In this document: piece after piece, positions 18,916 through 26,477 of the stretch
How positions within the stretch are numbered: position 1 is the stretch's first letter
Layout of the letters: every line of letters begins with the position of its first letter
Position numbers and translations under genes: made by a program
The notes under the pieces: model-generated
The model's database searches: none
What the model was told of the DNA's origin: nothing
Seen by the model: only the letters and a program-made list of their open reading frames with translations
Origin: Muribaculaceae bacterium
GTDB lineage: Bacteria; Bacteroidota; Bacteroidia; Bacteroidales; Muribaculaceae
Direction of reading: 5' to 3'
DNA: 64,000 nt
Assembly (NCBI GenBank): GCA_017436845.1
Contig: JAFSCJ010000016.1
Coordinates: 124,001-188,000, forward strand

Positions 18916-20103
18916 ATGAAGCTATTACAAGCTAAACTTGCAAAATATACAGCACCACAAGAAGCAAAGGCACTTGGAATATATCCATATTTTCGTGCTA
19001 TATCAAGTGAACAAGATCCGGAAGTTATCATTAATGGAAAGAAAGTCCTGATGTTTGGCTCTAATTGTTACACTGGACTGGTTAATGATCCTCGTATTAA
19101 GGAAGCGGCAATTGAGGCGACAAGAAAATATGGCACCGGATGTGCCGGCTCTCCATTTTTGAATGGGACTCTTGATCTTCACAAGCAATTGGAAGCTCGC
19201 ATCGCTCAATATGTGGGAAAAGAAGATGTAATGATTTATTCTACAGGTTTTGGTGTAAACCTTGGTGTCGTTTCTACATTGACAGGTCGCGAAGACTATA
19301 TCCTTTGGGATGAACAAGATCACGCATCGATTATTGAAGGTCGTCGTCTTTCATTCTCTCAACAATTGAAGTATAAGCACAACGATATGGAGTCTCTTGA
19401 AAAGCAACTTCAAAAATGTGCTCCTGATAAAGTAAAATTGATCGTAACCGATGGCGTTTTCTCTATGGAAGGTGATGTAGCAAATCTTCCTAAAATCGTT
19501 GAACTTGCAAAGAAATATGATGCAAGCGTAATGGTTGATGAAGCCCACAGTATCGGTGTTTTTGGTCGAGGCGGTCGAGGAACTTGTGACCACTTTGGCG
19601 TAACTAAAGATGTCGACTTGATAATGGGTACATTCAGTAAGTCGTTTGCATCTTTGGGCGGATTTATTGCTACAGACAAAGAAATTACAAATTTCTTGCG
19701 TCACCACTCTCGTTCTTATATTTTCACAGCAAGTATTACTCCTGCATCAACAGCTGCTGCATTGAAAGCGATAGATATCATGGAACAAGAGCCCGAGCGC
19801 CAAGAAATGCTATGGGAAATGACAAACTATGCTCTTGATGGATTCCGTAACATGGGATGTGAAATAGGTAATACATCAACACCCATTATCCCACTATATA
19901 TCAGAGATAATAACTTGACATTTGCAATCACTGCTGAATTGTTCCAAGAAGGAATATTTGTTAATCCTGTGGTATCTCCTGCTGTGGCACCACATGATAC
20001 ACTCATTCGTTTCAGTTTGATGGCAACACACACTAAAGAGCAAGTAACAACAGCTCTTGAGAAAATACAAAAAGTATTCCGCTCACACAATCTCATCCCT
20101 TAA
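18916..20103 (+). CDS. spt: Serine palmitoyltransferase (sphingolipid synthesis)
   Basis: 395 residues, alpha-oxoamine synthase family of PLP enzymes. The PLP lysine is in TFSKSFASLGG (about K242); DEAHSIGVFG gives the PLP-binding aspartate and the histidine is in DEQDHASIIEG. The N-terminus (KLLQAKLAKYTAPQEAKALG, then YPYFRAI and VLMFGSNCYTGL) matches the Bacteroidales serine palmitoyltransferases rather than 2-amino-3-ketobutyrate CoA ligase. It would join serine and an acyl-CoA to give 3-ketosphinganine, the first step to the sphingolipids of these bacteria, in the cytosol. It stands alone between its own promoter and a two-way terminator. The alternative (Kbl or BioF) is less likely because of the N-terminal blocks and lack of tdh or bio genes. 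Confidence 0.85.
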   Translation: MKLLQAKLAKYTAPQEAKALGIYPYFRAISSEQDPEVIINGKKVLMFGSNCYTGLVNDPRIKEAAIEATRKYGTGCAGSPFLNGTLDLHKQLEARIAQYVGKEDVMIYSTGFGVNLGVVSTLTGREDYILWDEQDHASIIEGRRLSFSQQLKYKHNDMESLEKQLQKCAPDKVKLIVTDGVFSMEGDVANLPKIVELAKKYDASVMVDEAHSIGVFGRGGRGTCDHFGVTKDVDLIMGTFSKSFASLGGFIATDKEITNFLRHHSRSYIFTASITPASTAAALKAIDIMEQEPERQEMLWEMTNYALDGFRNMGCEIGNTSTPIIPLYIRDNNLTFAITAELFQEGIFVNPVVSPAVAPHDTLIRFSLMATHTKEQVTTALEKIQKVFRSHNLIP

Positions 20104-20132
20104 GAAATTAGATTAGCAATATAGCAAACAAT

Positions 20133-20160
20133 AAACGCGACTGCATAAGTAGTCGCGTTT
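20133..20160. terminator. Two-way terminator between spt and the tubulin-like operon
   Basis: AAACGCGACT at 20133-20142 pairs with AGTCGCGTTT at 20151-20160 around an 8-base loop; A and T tracts on both sides allow use by both convergent units. Confidence 0.85.
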
Positions 20161-20187
20161 TCTGTTATTGTATAATTTAGTTAGATT

Positions 20188-21186
20188 TTAATCAAATTTT
20201 GGGAAGCTCGTTTTATCGATTATTTCTCCTGTGCGTAACCTTATCCAAGTGTCAAAATATCGTTCATTTTCTTTTAAAACAATAACCCTAGCACCATTTG
20301 TCCCAAGACTATTATATACTGTTTTCCCTCCGGAATATCTACCATAGGCCAACATTATGTCGTGGTACATAACTGCATAGTCATTATCATGGTCGTGTCC
20401 GCAAAATACACCCATTACATCGCCTTGTTCTTTAATAGTAACAAACATGCCTGAGTTAAACGCCGGATGACAGACATTCTCTTTGTTATTGCCTTTAATT
20501 TTCCTGTTTTTAAGAGCATCTTTAAACTCGTGTAATGGAATGTGAAAAAACATTAGGGATGGTAATGGCATGCTGTCATTTGCTGCTTTATAGGCATTGC
20601 TTGTTGTGCGGTACCAGTTTATCTGGTCATGTTTAATCCAGTCATATTTACTTTCTTTTCCATGTTTTTCCGAACATTTCATTTTATTTGTGTCATGAGA
20701 GTCAATACAATATAATACCGAGGCTGTGCGCATCCCATCGGAAGATAGAATGGGTAGTTCATAATCTGGACTATCTACATCTAAACGCGGTGGCTGTACA
20801 TTATAAGGCATTGCCTGTATTATATCGTATATTTCCGGTAGAGTACAATCAAAATCATTATCGTGATTTCCAAATACAACGGCAAATGGAGTTTGGCTAT
20901 CAGATATACTTGACAATAGAGCCGGAAGAGATGCTCTTACAGAATCGGAATAAACTAAATCTCCGGTAATGATAATAAAATCGGGTTTTTCCGTTTCAAT
21001 TACTGATTTTATACATTCTACGGCGGAATCTGATTTTTTTTTATTGTTCCATTTATAATGAGTGTCAGTAAATTGTACGATTTTAAATTCTCCGTTTTGA
21101 TTAAATCGTAAAACATTATCACCTTGTGCGCTTGATGTGAGAATTGCGCACAAGGTGATAGCTATTGTATAAAGATATTTTTTCAT
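20188..21186 (-). CDS. Exported calcineurin-like metallophosphatase
   Basis: 332 residues from the ATG at 21186, which gives a clean signal peptide (KKYLYTIAITLCAILTSSAQG). An upstream start would overlap the previous gene and spoil it. Metal-site motifs of the family are complete: FTDTHY (DxH), IIITGDLV (GD), VFGNHDND (GNHD), a later FHIPLHE and CGHDHDND (GHxH-like). It most resembles bacterial Ser/Thr- or nucleotide-type phosphoesterases of the periplasm (purple acid/PhoD-unlike, Mre11-like lineage). It is the last of nine genes in the tubulin-like operon, one base from the gene before. Substrate unknown. Confidence 0.85.
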   Translation of the reverse strand: MKKYLYTIAITLCAILTSSAQGDNVLRFNQNGEFKIVQFTDTHYKWNNKKKSDSAVECIKSVIETEKPDFIIITGDLVYSDSVRASLPALLSSISDSQTPFAVVFGNHDNDFDCTLPEIYDIIQAMPYNVQPPRLDVDSPDYELPILSSDGMRTASVLYCIDSHDTNKMKCSEKHGKESKYDWIKHDQINWYRTTSNAYKAANDSMPLPSLMFFHIPLHEFKDALKNRKIKGNNKENVCHPAFNSGMFVTIKEQGDVMGVFCGHDHDNDYAVMYHDIMLAYGRYSGGKTVYNSLGTNGARVIVLKENERYFDTWIRLRTGEIIDKTSFPKFD

Positions 21187-21187
21187 A

Positions 21188-22291
21188 TTATTTTGACGGA
21201 ACATCCATTACTAAGCGGAATCCTACGTTTTTGAGAGCAACATCTTGTTCTGCGCGACGACGGAAGCCGGTGCGGAGTTGATCAACTTTTTCACTCTCCC
21301 ATGAGCCTCCACGGCGAACACGATTTTTTGATGAATTTGCGCAAACCGGGTCGGTTACATCTTCTTTATCATAATTTCCTTTATTGTCAAAACAGAATTC
21401 CCACACGTTGCCACTCATATCATAAAGACCAAGTTCATTAGGTTTTTTGGTTTTTACGATTTGAGTAGAGTTGCAATTTTTGTAGTACCATGCCACATCT
21501 TCGGGATTGTTGCTACCGCTGTATCGAGTTTTTTTGCTGTTATTTCCTCCTTTAGCAGCATATTCCCATTCTGCTTCAGTAGGTAGGCGGAAATTATATC
21601 CGGTAATTGAGTTTAGTCGTTTGATAAATTCCTGACACTCAACCCAAGTGATACTTTCTACTGGTTTTTGTGGATCGATAGATGCTGATGGATTTTCATA
21701 CATGACATACTCCCAAAGCTCTTGTGTTACCTCTGTTTCTCCCATATAGAAATCTTTACTGATAGTTACCCAGTGAACAGGCCTTTCATCATCATCACCA
21801 CCTTGTTCTTTGGGAGTTCCCATTTTAAACATACCATTTTTTACCAAAATCATGTTGAACTTTACAGGCATTTTCTTCTGTCCCTTTAGTCCTCCTCGTG
21901 GCTCAAGTTCTATTTTCATGATAGGCTCAAGTGGTTTGTCCTCGCACAATCTCATCTCATAGGTGTTGTTGGCTTGTACGGGTTCAAATTCATATTTTAC
22001 AGGGAGATAGTTATCGCTTTTGATTGTTAAATAGAATGTTTCAGCAGTTACGTATACCCAATATTCTCCTCCTTTATCTTCAGAAGTAACAATATTTCCT
22101 TCAAATGAAGGGTTTGTTGCTGTAGTCCCTACTTTAATCAATGCGCATGGATCACCATTGGCATCTTTTACTTGATATATAGCAGCACTGACATCATCGG
22201 GTACATGTTTGAAATCACACACAAAGAGTTCTTGTGCTGATATTGTACAGAGAGGTATGAGGGTTAATATAAATGCAATTATTTTTTTCAT
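21188..22291 (-). CDS. Exported FGE-like (SUMF1) domain protein without catalytic cysteines
   Basis: 367 residues. Signal peptide to about residue 19 (cleavage near ISAQE), an N-terminal beta domain (about 20-125), then a complete formylglycine-generating-enzyme fold: MVLV-like entry, ETEVTQELWEYVM, PVESITWVECQEFIKRLN, FRLPTEAEWEYAAKGG, GLYDMSGNVWEFCFD and RVRRGGSWES ending GFRLVMD. The enzyme's copper-binding cysteine pair should lie just after RGGSW; here the stretch WESEKVDQLRTGFRRR has none, so it cannot activate sulfatases. Non-catalytic members act as binding or structural domains. Gene spacing is 11 bp upstream and 1 bp downstream inside the tubulin-like operon. Confidence 0.87.
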   Translation of the reverse strand: MKKIIAFILTLIPLCTISAQELFVCDFKHVPDDVSAAIYQVKDANGDPCALIKVGTTATNPSFEGNIVTSEDKGGEYWVYVTAETFYLTIKSDNYLPVKYEFEPVQANNTYEMRLCEDKPLEPIMKIELEPRGGLKGQKKMPVKFNMILVKNGMFKMGTPKEQGGDDDERPVHWVTISKDFYMGETEVTQELWEYVMYENPSASIDPQKPVESITWVECQEFIKRLNSITGYNFRLPTEAEWEYAAKGGNNSKKTRYSGSNNPEDVAWYYKNCNSTQIVKTKKPNELGLYDMSGNVWEFCFDNKGNYDKEDVTDPVCANSSKNRVRRGGSWESEKVDQLRTGFRRRAEQDVALKNVGFRLVMDVPSK

Positions 22292-22302
22292 TGTTCTTTT
22301 TA

Positions 22303-23268
22303 TTAGAATTTAAATCTTAGTTTGGTTGTATCATTTAGGTGTTGCCAAGCACGTACTTGGATTTTTGGTTGATCTTCATCTCTAAAGTCCCATACAAGTG
22401 TTACAGTACCCACGTCGCTATATCCTCTTGAGTTCCATTCTTGTTTAAGTGTAACGTAATAGAAATCAGGCTTAGCTCCATCACGTTTGATTGAATATTC
22501 AGAGAATACAACGTTTATATAGCCATTGTGTCGTTGACGGTCAAAAACACCTCTTAACTTTCTGAGATATTCAGCTTTTGTTTGTTGAACATATTCAAAT
22601 TGAGCCCCGGAAAATCCTATATCACTTTTTTGGCGTCCACTGATGCGACGACCTGTAATAATGAGAGCATCATCGCTAAAGATATTTTCCATAAAGTCGA
22701 TGTCTTTATCATTATAGGCTTTTTTGAATTGCTCACACCAGTTGATGATTTGTAGACGTTTTTCAAAATCTCCAAGTTCTTCACCTAAACGCAATTGTTT
22801 GATATATTCGTTCTTTTCGATTGAGAAATTAATATCGACAATGCGTCCTGTGGTATTAAAATCAATACAAATTTCACGACGCATTTCACTATTGTAAGAG
22901 TCATCAAGAGGAATCATTGTAACTCCGATATTTCTTACTTGGTAGCCTTTGATTGCTCCACTACTGCGACGACGAGTCAAGCAATGGTCGATAATTAAAT
23001 CATCTTCAGTGCGGAAATGAACATTGTTCCATGTCGCACCTAAACTACCTGATGCATTGAGGTCAATATCAATGCCGGTGTAATTGATGTCGTAATTGCG
23101 TGTTGCGGCAGTATTGATAGCCGTAAGCAATTGAGATACCTGGCGTTCCATTTTGGCTTTTAAAGTAGGATTAGTGACGCCGTCAGAAAATTCAAATGTT
23201 ACTTGGTCTTGAGCCTGAGTAACGGTAAAGCAACAAAGTGCTAATACAGTAAATAGTTTCTTTATCAT
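22303..23268 (-). CDS. Exported protein with NTF2-like C-terminal domain
   Basis: 321 residues with a signal peptide (IKKLFTVLALCCFTVTQAQ). The N-terminal half (about 25-150) is a beta-rich region of unknown type. The second half begins with RLQIINWCEQFKKAYNDKDIDFMENIFSDDALIITG, the helix-and-cone opening of an NTF2/SnoaL-like domain, and ends with WDFRDEDQPKIQVRAWQ. The following gene encodes a short relative of this second half. It is the seventh gene of the tubulin-like operon. I see no catalytic motif; NTF2-like domains usually bind small ligands or partners. Confidence 0.7.
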   Translation of the reverse strand: MIKKLFTVLALCCFTVTQAQDQVTFEFSDGVTNPTLKAKMERQVSQLLTAINTAATRNYDINYTGIDIDLNASGSLGATWNNVHFRTEDDLIIDHCLTRRRSSGAIKGYQVRNIGVTMIPLDDSYNSEMRREICIDFNTTGRIVDINFSIEKNEYIKQLRLGEELGDFEKRLQIINWCEQFKKAYNDKDIDFMENIFSDDALIITGRRISGRQKSDIGFSGAQFEYVQQTKAEYLRKLRGVFDRQRHNGYINVVFSEYSIKRDGAKPDFYYVTLKQEWNSRGYSDVGTVTLVWDFRDEDQPKIQVRAWQHLNDTTKLRFKF

Positions 23269-23299
23269 AGTTATGTAATTTATTATCCTATAAAATATA

Positions 23300-23818
23300 T
23301 TATTCGGTTATATCTTCCCATTTTAATGTTTGAAATTTAGGATTCGTTGCATCGCTAATGTCGCACATGAGATACATTATACCACTATCTCTGTATGCCG
23401 TTTTGGTTTCCCATTCGTGAGATAATTTTACAATGTAAGTATCCGATTTTGCTTTGGAAATAGAGTAGTCGAAGAAATTGATATTTATATTTTCGTTGCG
23501 CTTGAGAATTTTAGCTAATGTGTGCACATATTCTTTTGCCTCTTTATGTCCGGAGTAATGTTTGTTCCCCTTACTTATACATTGTATCCTATTTGTAGTA
23601 TATATAAAAGTCTCTCCGCTAAAAATATTTTCTAAACTTTCAATATCTTTAGTTTTATAGGCTTCTTTGAGAGATTCGCAATAGTTAATGATTTGTATAC
23701 GTTTTTCAATCTCAACAAGATCACTGTCATTTCTTTGATCTGCAGTTTCGTTATTCTCTTGTGCTTGAATAGCAGAAAAGCAACATAATGCTAAAATTGT
23801 AAAAAATTTCTTTATCAT
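23300..23818 (-). CDS. Exported NTF2-like protein, short paralogue
   Basis: 172 residues. The signal peptide (IKKFFTILALCCFSAIQAQ) is nearly the same as that of the following 321-residue protein, and the mature part (RIQIINYCESLKEAYKTKDI, then IFSGETFIYT and a final KFQTLKWEDI) aligns with that protein's C-terminal domain. This points to duplication inside the operon, with either loss of the N-terminal half here or its gain there. Function unknown. Confidence 0.7.
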   Translation of the reverse strand: MIKKFFTILALCCFSAIQAQENNETADQRNDSDLVEIEKRIQIINYCESLKEAYKTKDIESLENIFSGETFIYTTNRIQCISKGNKHYSGHKEAKEYVHTLAKILKRNENININFFDYSISKAKSDTYIVKLSHEWETKTAYRDSGIMYLMCDISDATNPKFQTLKWEDITE

Positions 23819-23830
23819 AGTTTTTGAGAT

Positions 23831-24721
23831 TTATAATCTGAACCAAATCAAAATATGTCCGGTATATTTTGAGAGTGAATCGTATTGTGATGTTTTTAAA
23901 TTTGTTTTATCATTTCCTGTGCTGAGAATTGTATTCATGCTCATCTCGCTATCACGATTGAGTACAATCCAATAACATGATGCAATATTGGGACAATCAT
24001 CATAAGTGCCGTATTTTTTTACTCTGTATTCATTTCGCAAGCGACTTAGTTTGGCTGAAACCTCATTTAAGTTTGCGCATTGTAGTAGGATGTCAATAAT
24101 TCCTTGATGAGATTGATTTATATCCGATACATGAGTTGTTGGTGTCGGCTCAGGGGTATCTTGATGTTTACTCATTTGAGCTAATCTTTCGTTTTCACGG
24201 CGTTGAGCGTCAAGTTTATCTTGTAATTCCTTTAATTGTCTATCTTTTTCAGCGAGCTCTTGTTGTAATTCATCGTTTTTAACTGCTGGTTTATTATCTA
24301 TAACCTCAGTGGTTTTTTGTTTAGTTGTTGTAGGTGTTGGCGCAGGAGTACTTGCCGGTTCTTGTGCTAGTTTTGGTTGTGGTGCTTCGGTTACTTTAAC
24401 AGCAACGGTTTTGCCTCCATCTTTGCGAGCGTAGGCAAAAACACGATAATATTCACCTCTCATCATTTGAAGATATTGAACATCAAGAGCGTTGAAGTCA
24501 ATAGAACTTCCTGATTGTTTATTGTGATCTGATACTATACTTTGCAACATAACAGTTGCGGCATCTTTAGCCTCGGCTTCTGATGCACTTGTCGATTCAG
24601 CATAAAAATAGGTCTTGCTATCTCGTTTTATTTTATTTATACTATCTTTTACGTCTGAAGTTTGAGCATAACCGGTAAAACATAAAACTGACGCTACTAA
24701 TAATAAGATTAAATTTTTCAT
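23831..24721 (-). CDS. Exported protein with Pro/Thr linker and coiled coil
   Basis: 296 residues from the ATG at 24721, which starts a good signal peptide (KNLILLLVASVLCFTGYAQ); longer starts would overlap the previous gene. About residues 25-90 hold a region reading TYFYAESTSASEAEAKDAA, resembling the alpha/beta domain of LPP20/FlgT-type envelope proteins. It is followed by a Pro/Thr/Ala-rich linker, a 30-residue coiled coil (LAEKDRQLKELQDKLDAQRR), a second linker and a C-terminal globular domain with IASCYWIVLNRD. The modular shape suggests a periplasmic connector. Fifth gene in the tubulin-like operon. Not recognised beyond this. Confidence 0.65.
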   Translation of the reverse strand: MKNLILLLVASVLCFTGYAQTSDVKDSINKIKRDSKTYFYAESTSASEAEAKDAATVMLQSIVSDHNKQSGSSIDFNALDVQYLQMMRGEYYRVFAYARKDGGKTVAVKVTEAPQPKLAQEPASTPAPTPTTTKQKTTEVIDNKPAVKNDELQQELAEKDRQLKELQDKLDAQRRENERLAQMSKHQDTPEPTPTTHVSDINQSHQGIIDILLQCANLNEVSAKLSRLRNEYRVKKYGTYDDCPNIASCYWIVLNRDSEMSMNTILSTGNDKTNLKTSQYDSLSKYTGHILIWFRL

Positions 24722-24728
24722 ATATAGT

Positions 24729-25856
24729 TTAGTTTTCATATTCTTCATATAATGATTTTATGCGCGACACCGGAATATAGCTGACGATGCGAGCTTTAAA
24801 ATTGCCGGTTGAGTTATCTAATATGTCAGTGTCGGCAGTTACTCTGATTGTGTGGCAGTAACCTTCGGCACGATTGAGCATAATGAGCAGCCCCACAATC
24901 TTTTTATCGGTATATTCCTTTAATCCAAAGAATGCTTTGCATCCTTGTTCAAAGAAATAGTTGACAAAGTTATTTGCTGGAATAGTAAATTGAGTTTGTT
25001 TAAAACCATATTGCTTTAAAGTAACATCAATTTTATAATCGCAATTAATTTCATTGGAGGTAAATAAATTGCTTATGCTTTCAATGGGGTAGTGGGGTGT
25101 AAAGATTAGACTATATCCGCCATTAACACTATCTTGTTTGTAATATTTATTTGAATTTAAGTTGTCTAAGTAATAACTTTCTCCCGGTAATATATAGTAA
25201 TTGATGAAAAAATTAGGAAGAAGTTGTTCTTTTGCAACTTGTTTCGATTTGCATTCAACTTTAGGTGCCGATTTTAAATCTTCGGCGAGACGTCGCTCAT
25301 TTTCCGACATCTCTGTCCCATGCAATAAATCATAGCTTGCAGGGAATTCTATACTAAAAGTTGGGACATTATCTTTTTCCCAGCTTACATTGTATTTTTT
25401 GTCGTCAACGAGGCTAACACTCAGATTGAGTGTTGAATCGTTGTAAAGATGAGGCATAGAGGAAATTTCTCCGCCAGAGAAACTGATCCCATCCTCTGCC
25501 AATTGATTGTTTATTGGCTTTACTCTTTTGAGTGGTAAATCAAGAGTTAATACATATCGTTCAAGGAAATCAAAAACAGGAGATTGCATTGATGAGCGTT
25601 GCTCCGGAGTGAATATGCAATATCCAATGTGATTAACTCGGTTGTTTTTTGTGCGAACAATAACATCCTTGCCTTGGTATTTTATGTATAAAGTATCGTT
25701 TGGAGATAAACTATCAAGCTGAGCCGACAGTTGCATTACTTGGCTCATCTCTTTTAGTTGATCCGTTGCGAAAGAGTTAATATGCGCTCTCACTACGGAT
25801 GTAGGTATCCATAGTGAGAGACATAGTAACATTGTTATTTTTAATGATTTAATCAT
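24729..25856 (-). CDS. Exported protein of unknown family
   Basis: 375 residues with an N-terminal signal peptide (about 1-24, cleavage near VRAH). The mature part is mixed alpha/beta without membrane helices; notable are a repeated use of Tyr/Asn-rich beta strands in the middle (NYYILPGESYYLDNLN) and a C-terminal domain ending PVSRIKSLYEEYEN. No lipobox and no enzyme motif is visible. It sits 6 bp after the zinc-ribbon gene and 7 bp before the coiled-coil gene. I do not recognise the family; being encoded here suggests a periplasmic part of the same apparatus. Confidence 0.6.
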   Translation of the reverse strand: MIKSLKITMLLCLSLWIPTSVVRAHINSFATDQLKEMSQVMQLSAQLDSLSPNDTLYIKYQGKDVIVRTKNNRVNHIGYCIFTPEQRSSMQSPVFDFLERYVLTLDLPLKRVKPINNQLAEDGISFSGGEISSMPHLYNDSTLNLSVSLVDDKKYNVSWEKDNVPTFSIEFPASYDLLHGTEMSENERRLAEDLKSAPKVECKSKQVAKEQLLPNFFINYYILPGESYYLDNLNSNKYYKQDSVNGGYSLIFTPHYPIESISNLFTSNEINCDYKIDVTLKQYGFKQTQFTIPANNFVNYFFEQGCKAFFGLKEYTDKKIVGLLIMLNRAEGYCHTIRVTADTDILDNSTGNFKARIVSYIPVSRIKSLYEEYEN

Positions 25857-25862
25857 TTGGAA

Positions 25863-26465
25863 TTATACTCCGATAGTAAATGTTTTTTGTGTTCCGTCAG
25901 TGCGAATAAGCACACCTTGAACAATTTTACCATTTGTGATTTTGATGTTTTTGATAACATCACCGGGATAAACGTCGATAACTTCACCGCGAGTGTTTCC
26001 AAGATCGATTGAATGTTGGCGTGTTACTTTTAGCTCGCCACCGAAACCTTCTGTAGGGCCACTATATTTTCCCCAAGAGAATTTTGGTCCTACTGGTTTT
26101 GGATCAGGTTTAATTGTATCTGGTTCTACAGGAGGGATAGAGTCAGTTTCTCCATTACCACCATCCGGGAAAATAGGAGGGATGGAGTCGGCTACTTGTT
26201 CTTGTGTTTCTGATGATCCACCAAATAATCCGCCAAACCATGCTCCGGCGCCACCACCGATTAATACTACTGCTACAATGATGATGAGTAACATTTTGTT
26301 TGACCCACCATTTCCACCGTCAGTGGGTTTCGTCCCACCAACTTGTGTTAGAGGCTTGCCACATTCCGAGCAGACGAAATTTGATTTTTCGGCTTCTTGT
26401 TCAACTTTGTCGGCTGCTAAATCGCAACCATCGATATTTTTACAGATACCTTTTAATTTTGCCAT
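25863..26465 (-). CDS. Zinc-ribbon, single-span membrane protein
   Basis: 200 residues. The N-terminus has four cysteines (C8, C14, C32, C35; the last two in CSECGKPL) that can form a cytosolic zinc ribbon. A Gly/Asn linker leads to one membrane helix (about 57-76, LLIIIVAVVLIGGGAGAWF), then a Pro/Asp-rich spacer (SIPPVEPDTIKPDPKPVGP) and a ~70-residue exported domain with WGKYSG, GFGGELKV and HSIDLGN that recalls MORN-like beta units. The order predicts that the ribbon faces the cytoplasm and the tail the periplasm, so it could join the tubulin-like protein encoded 12 bp upstream to the exported proteins encoded downstream. This is inference. Confidence 0.75.
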   Translation of the reverse strand: MAKLKGICKNIDGCDLAADKVEQEAEKSNFVCSECGKPLTQVGGTKPTDGGNGGSNKMLLIIIVAVVLIGGGAGAWFGGLFGGSSETQEQVADSIPPIFPDGGNGETDSIPPVEPDTIKPDPKPVGPKFSWGKYSGPTEGFGGELKVTRQHSIDLGNTRGEVIDVYPGDVIKNIKITNGKIVQGVLIRTDGTQKTFTIGV

Positions 26466-26477
26466 AATTTTTAATTA

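Noticed and set aside
18916..20103. 2-amino-3-ketobutyrate CoA ligase (Kbl)
   Set aside because: The overall family fits, but the N-terminal KLLQAKLAKY and MFGSNCYTGL blocks match serine palmitoyltransferases and there is no tdh neighbour.
21188..22291. Active formylglycine-generating sulfatase maturase
   Set aside because: The catalytic cysteine pair is missing and no sulfatase gene is nearby.
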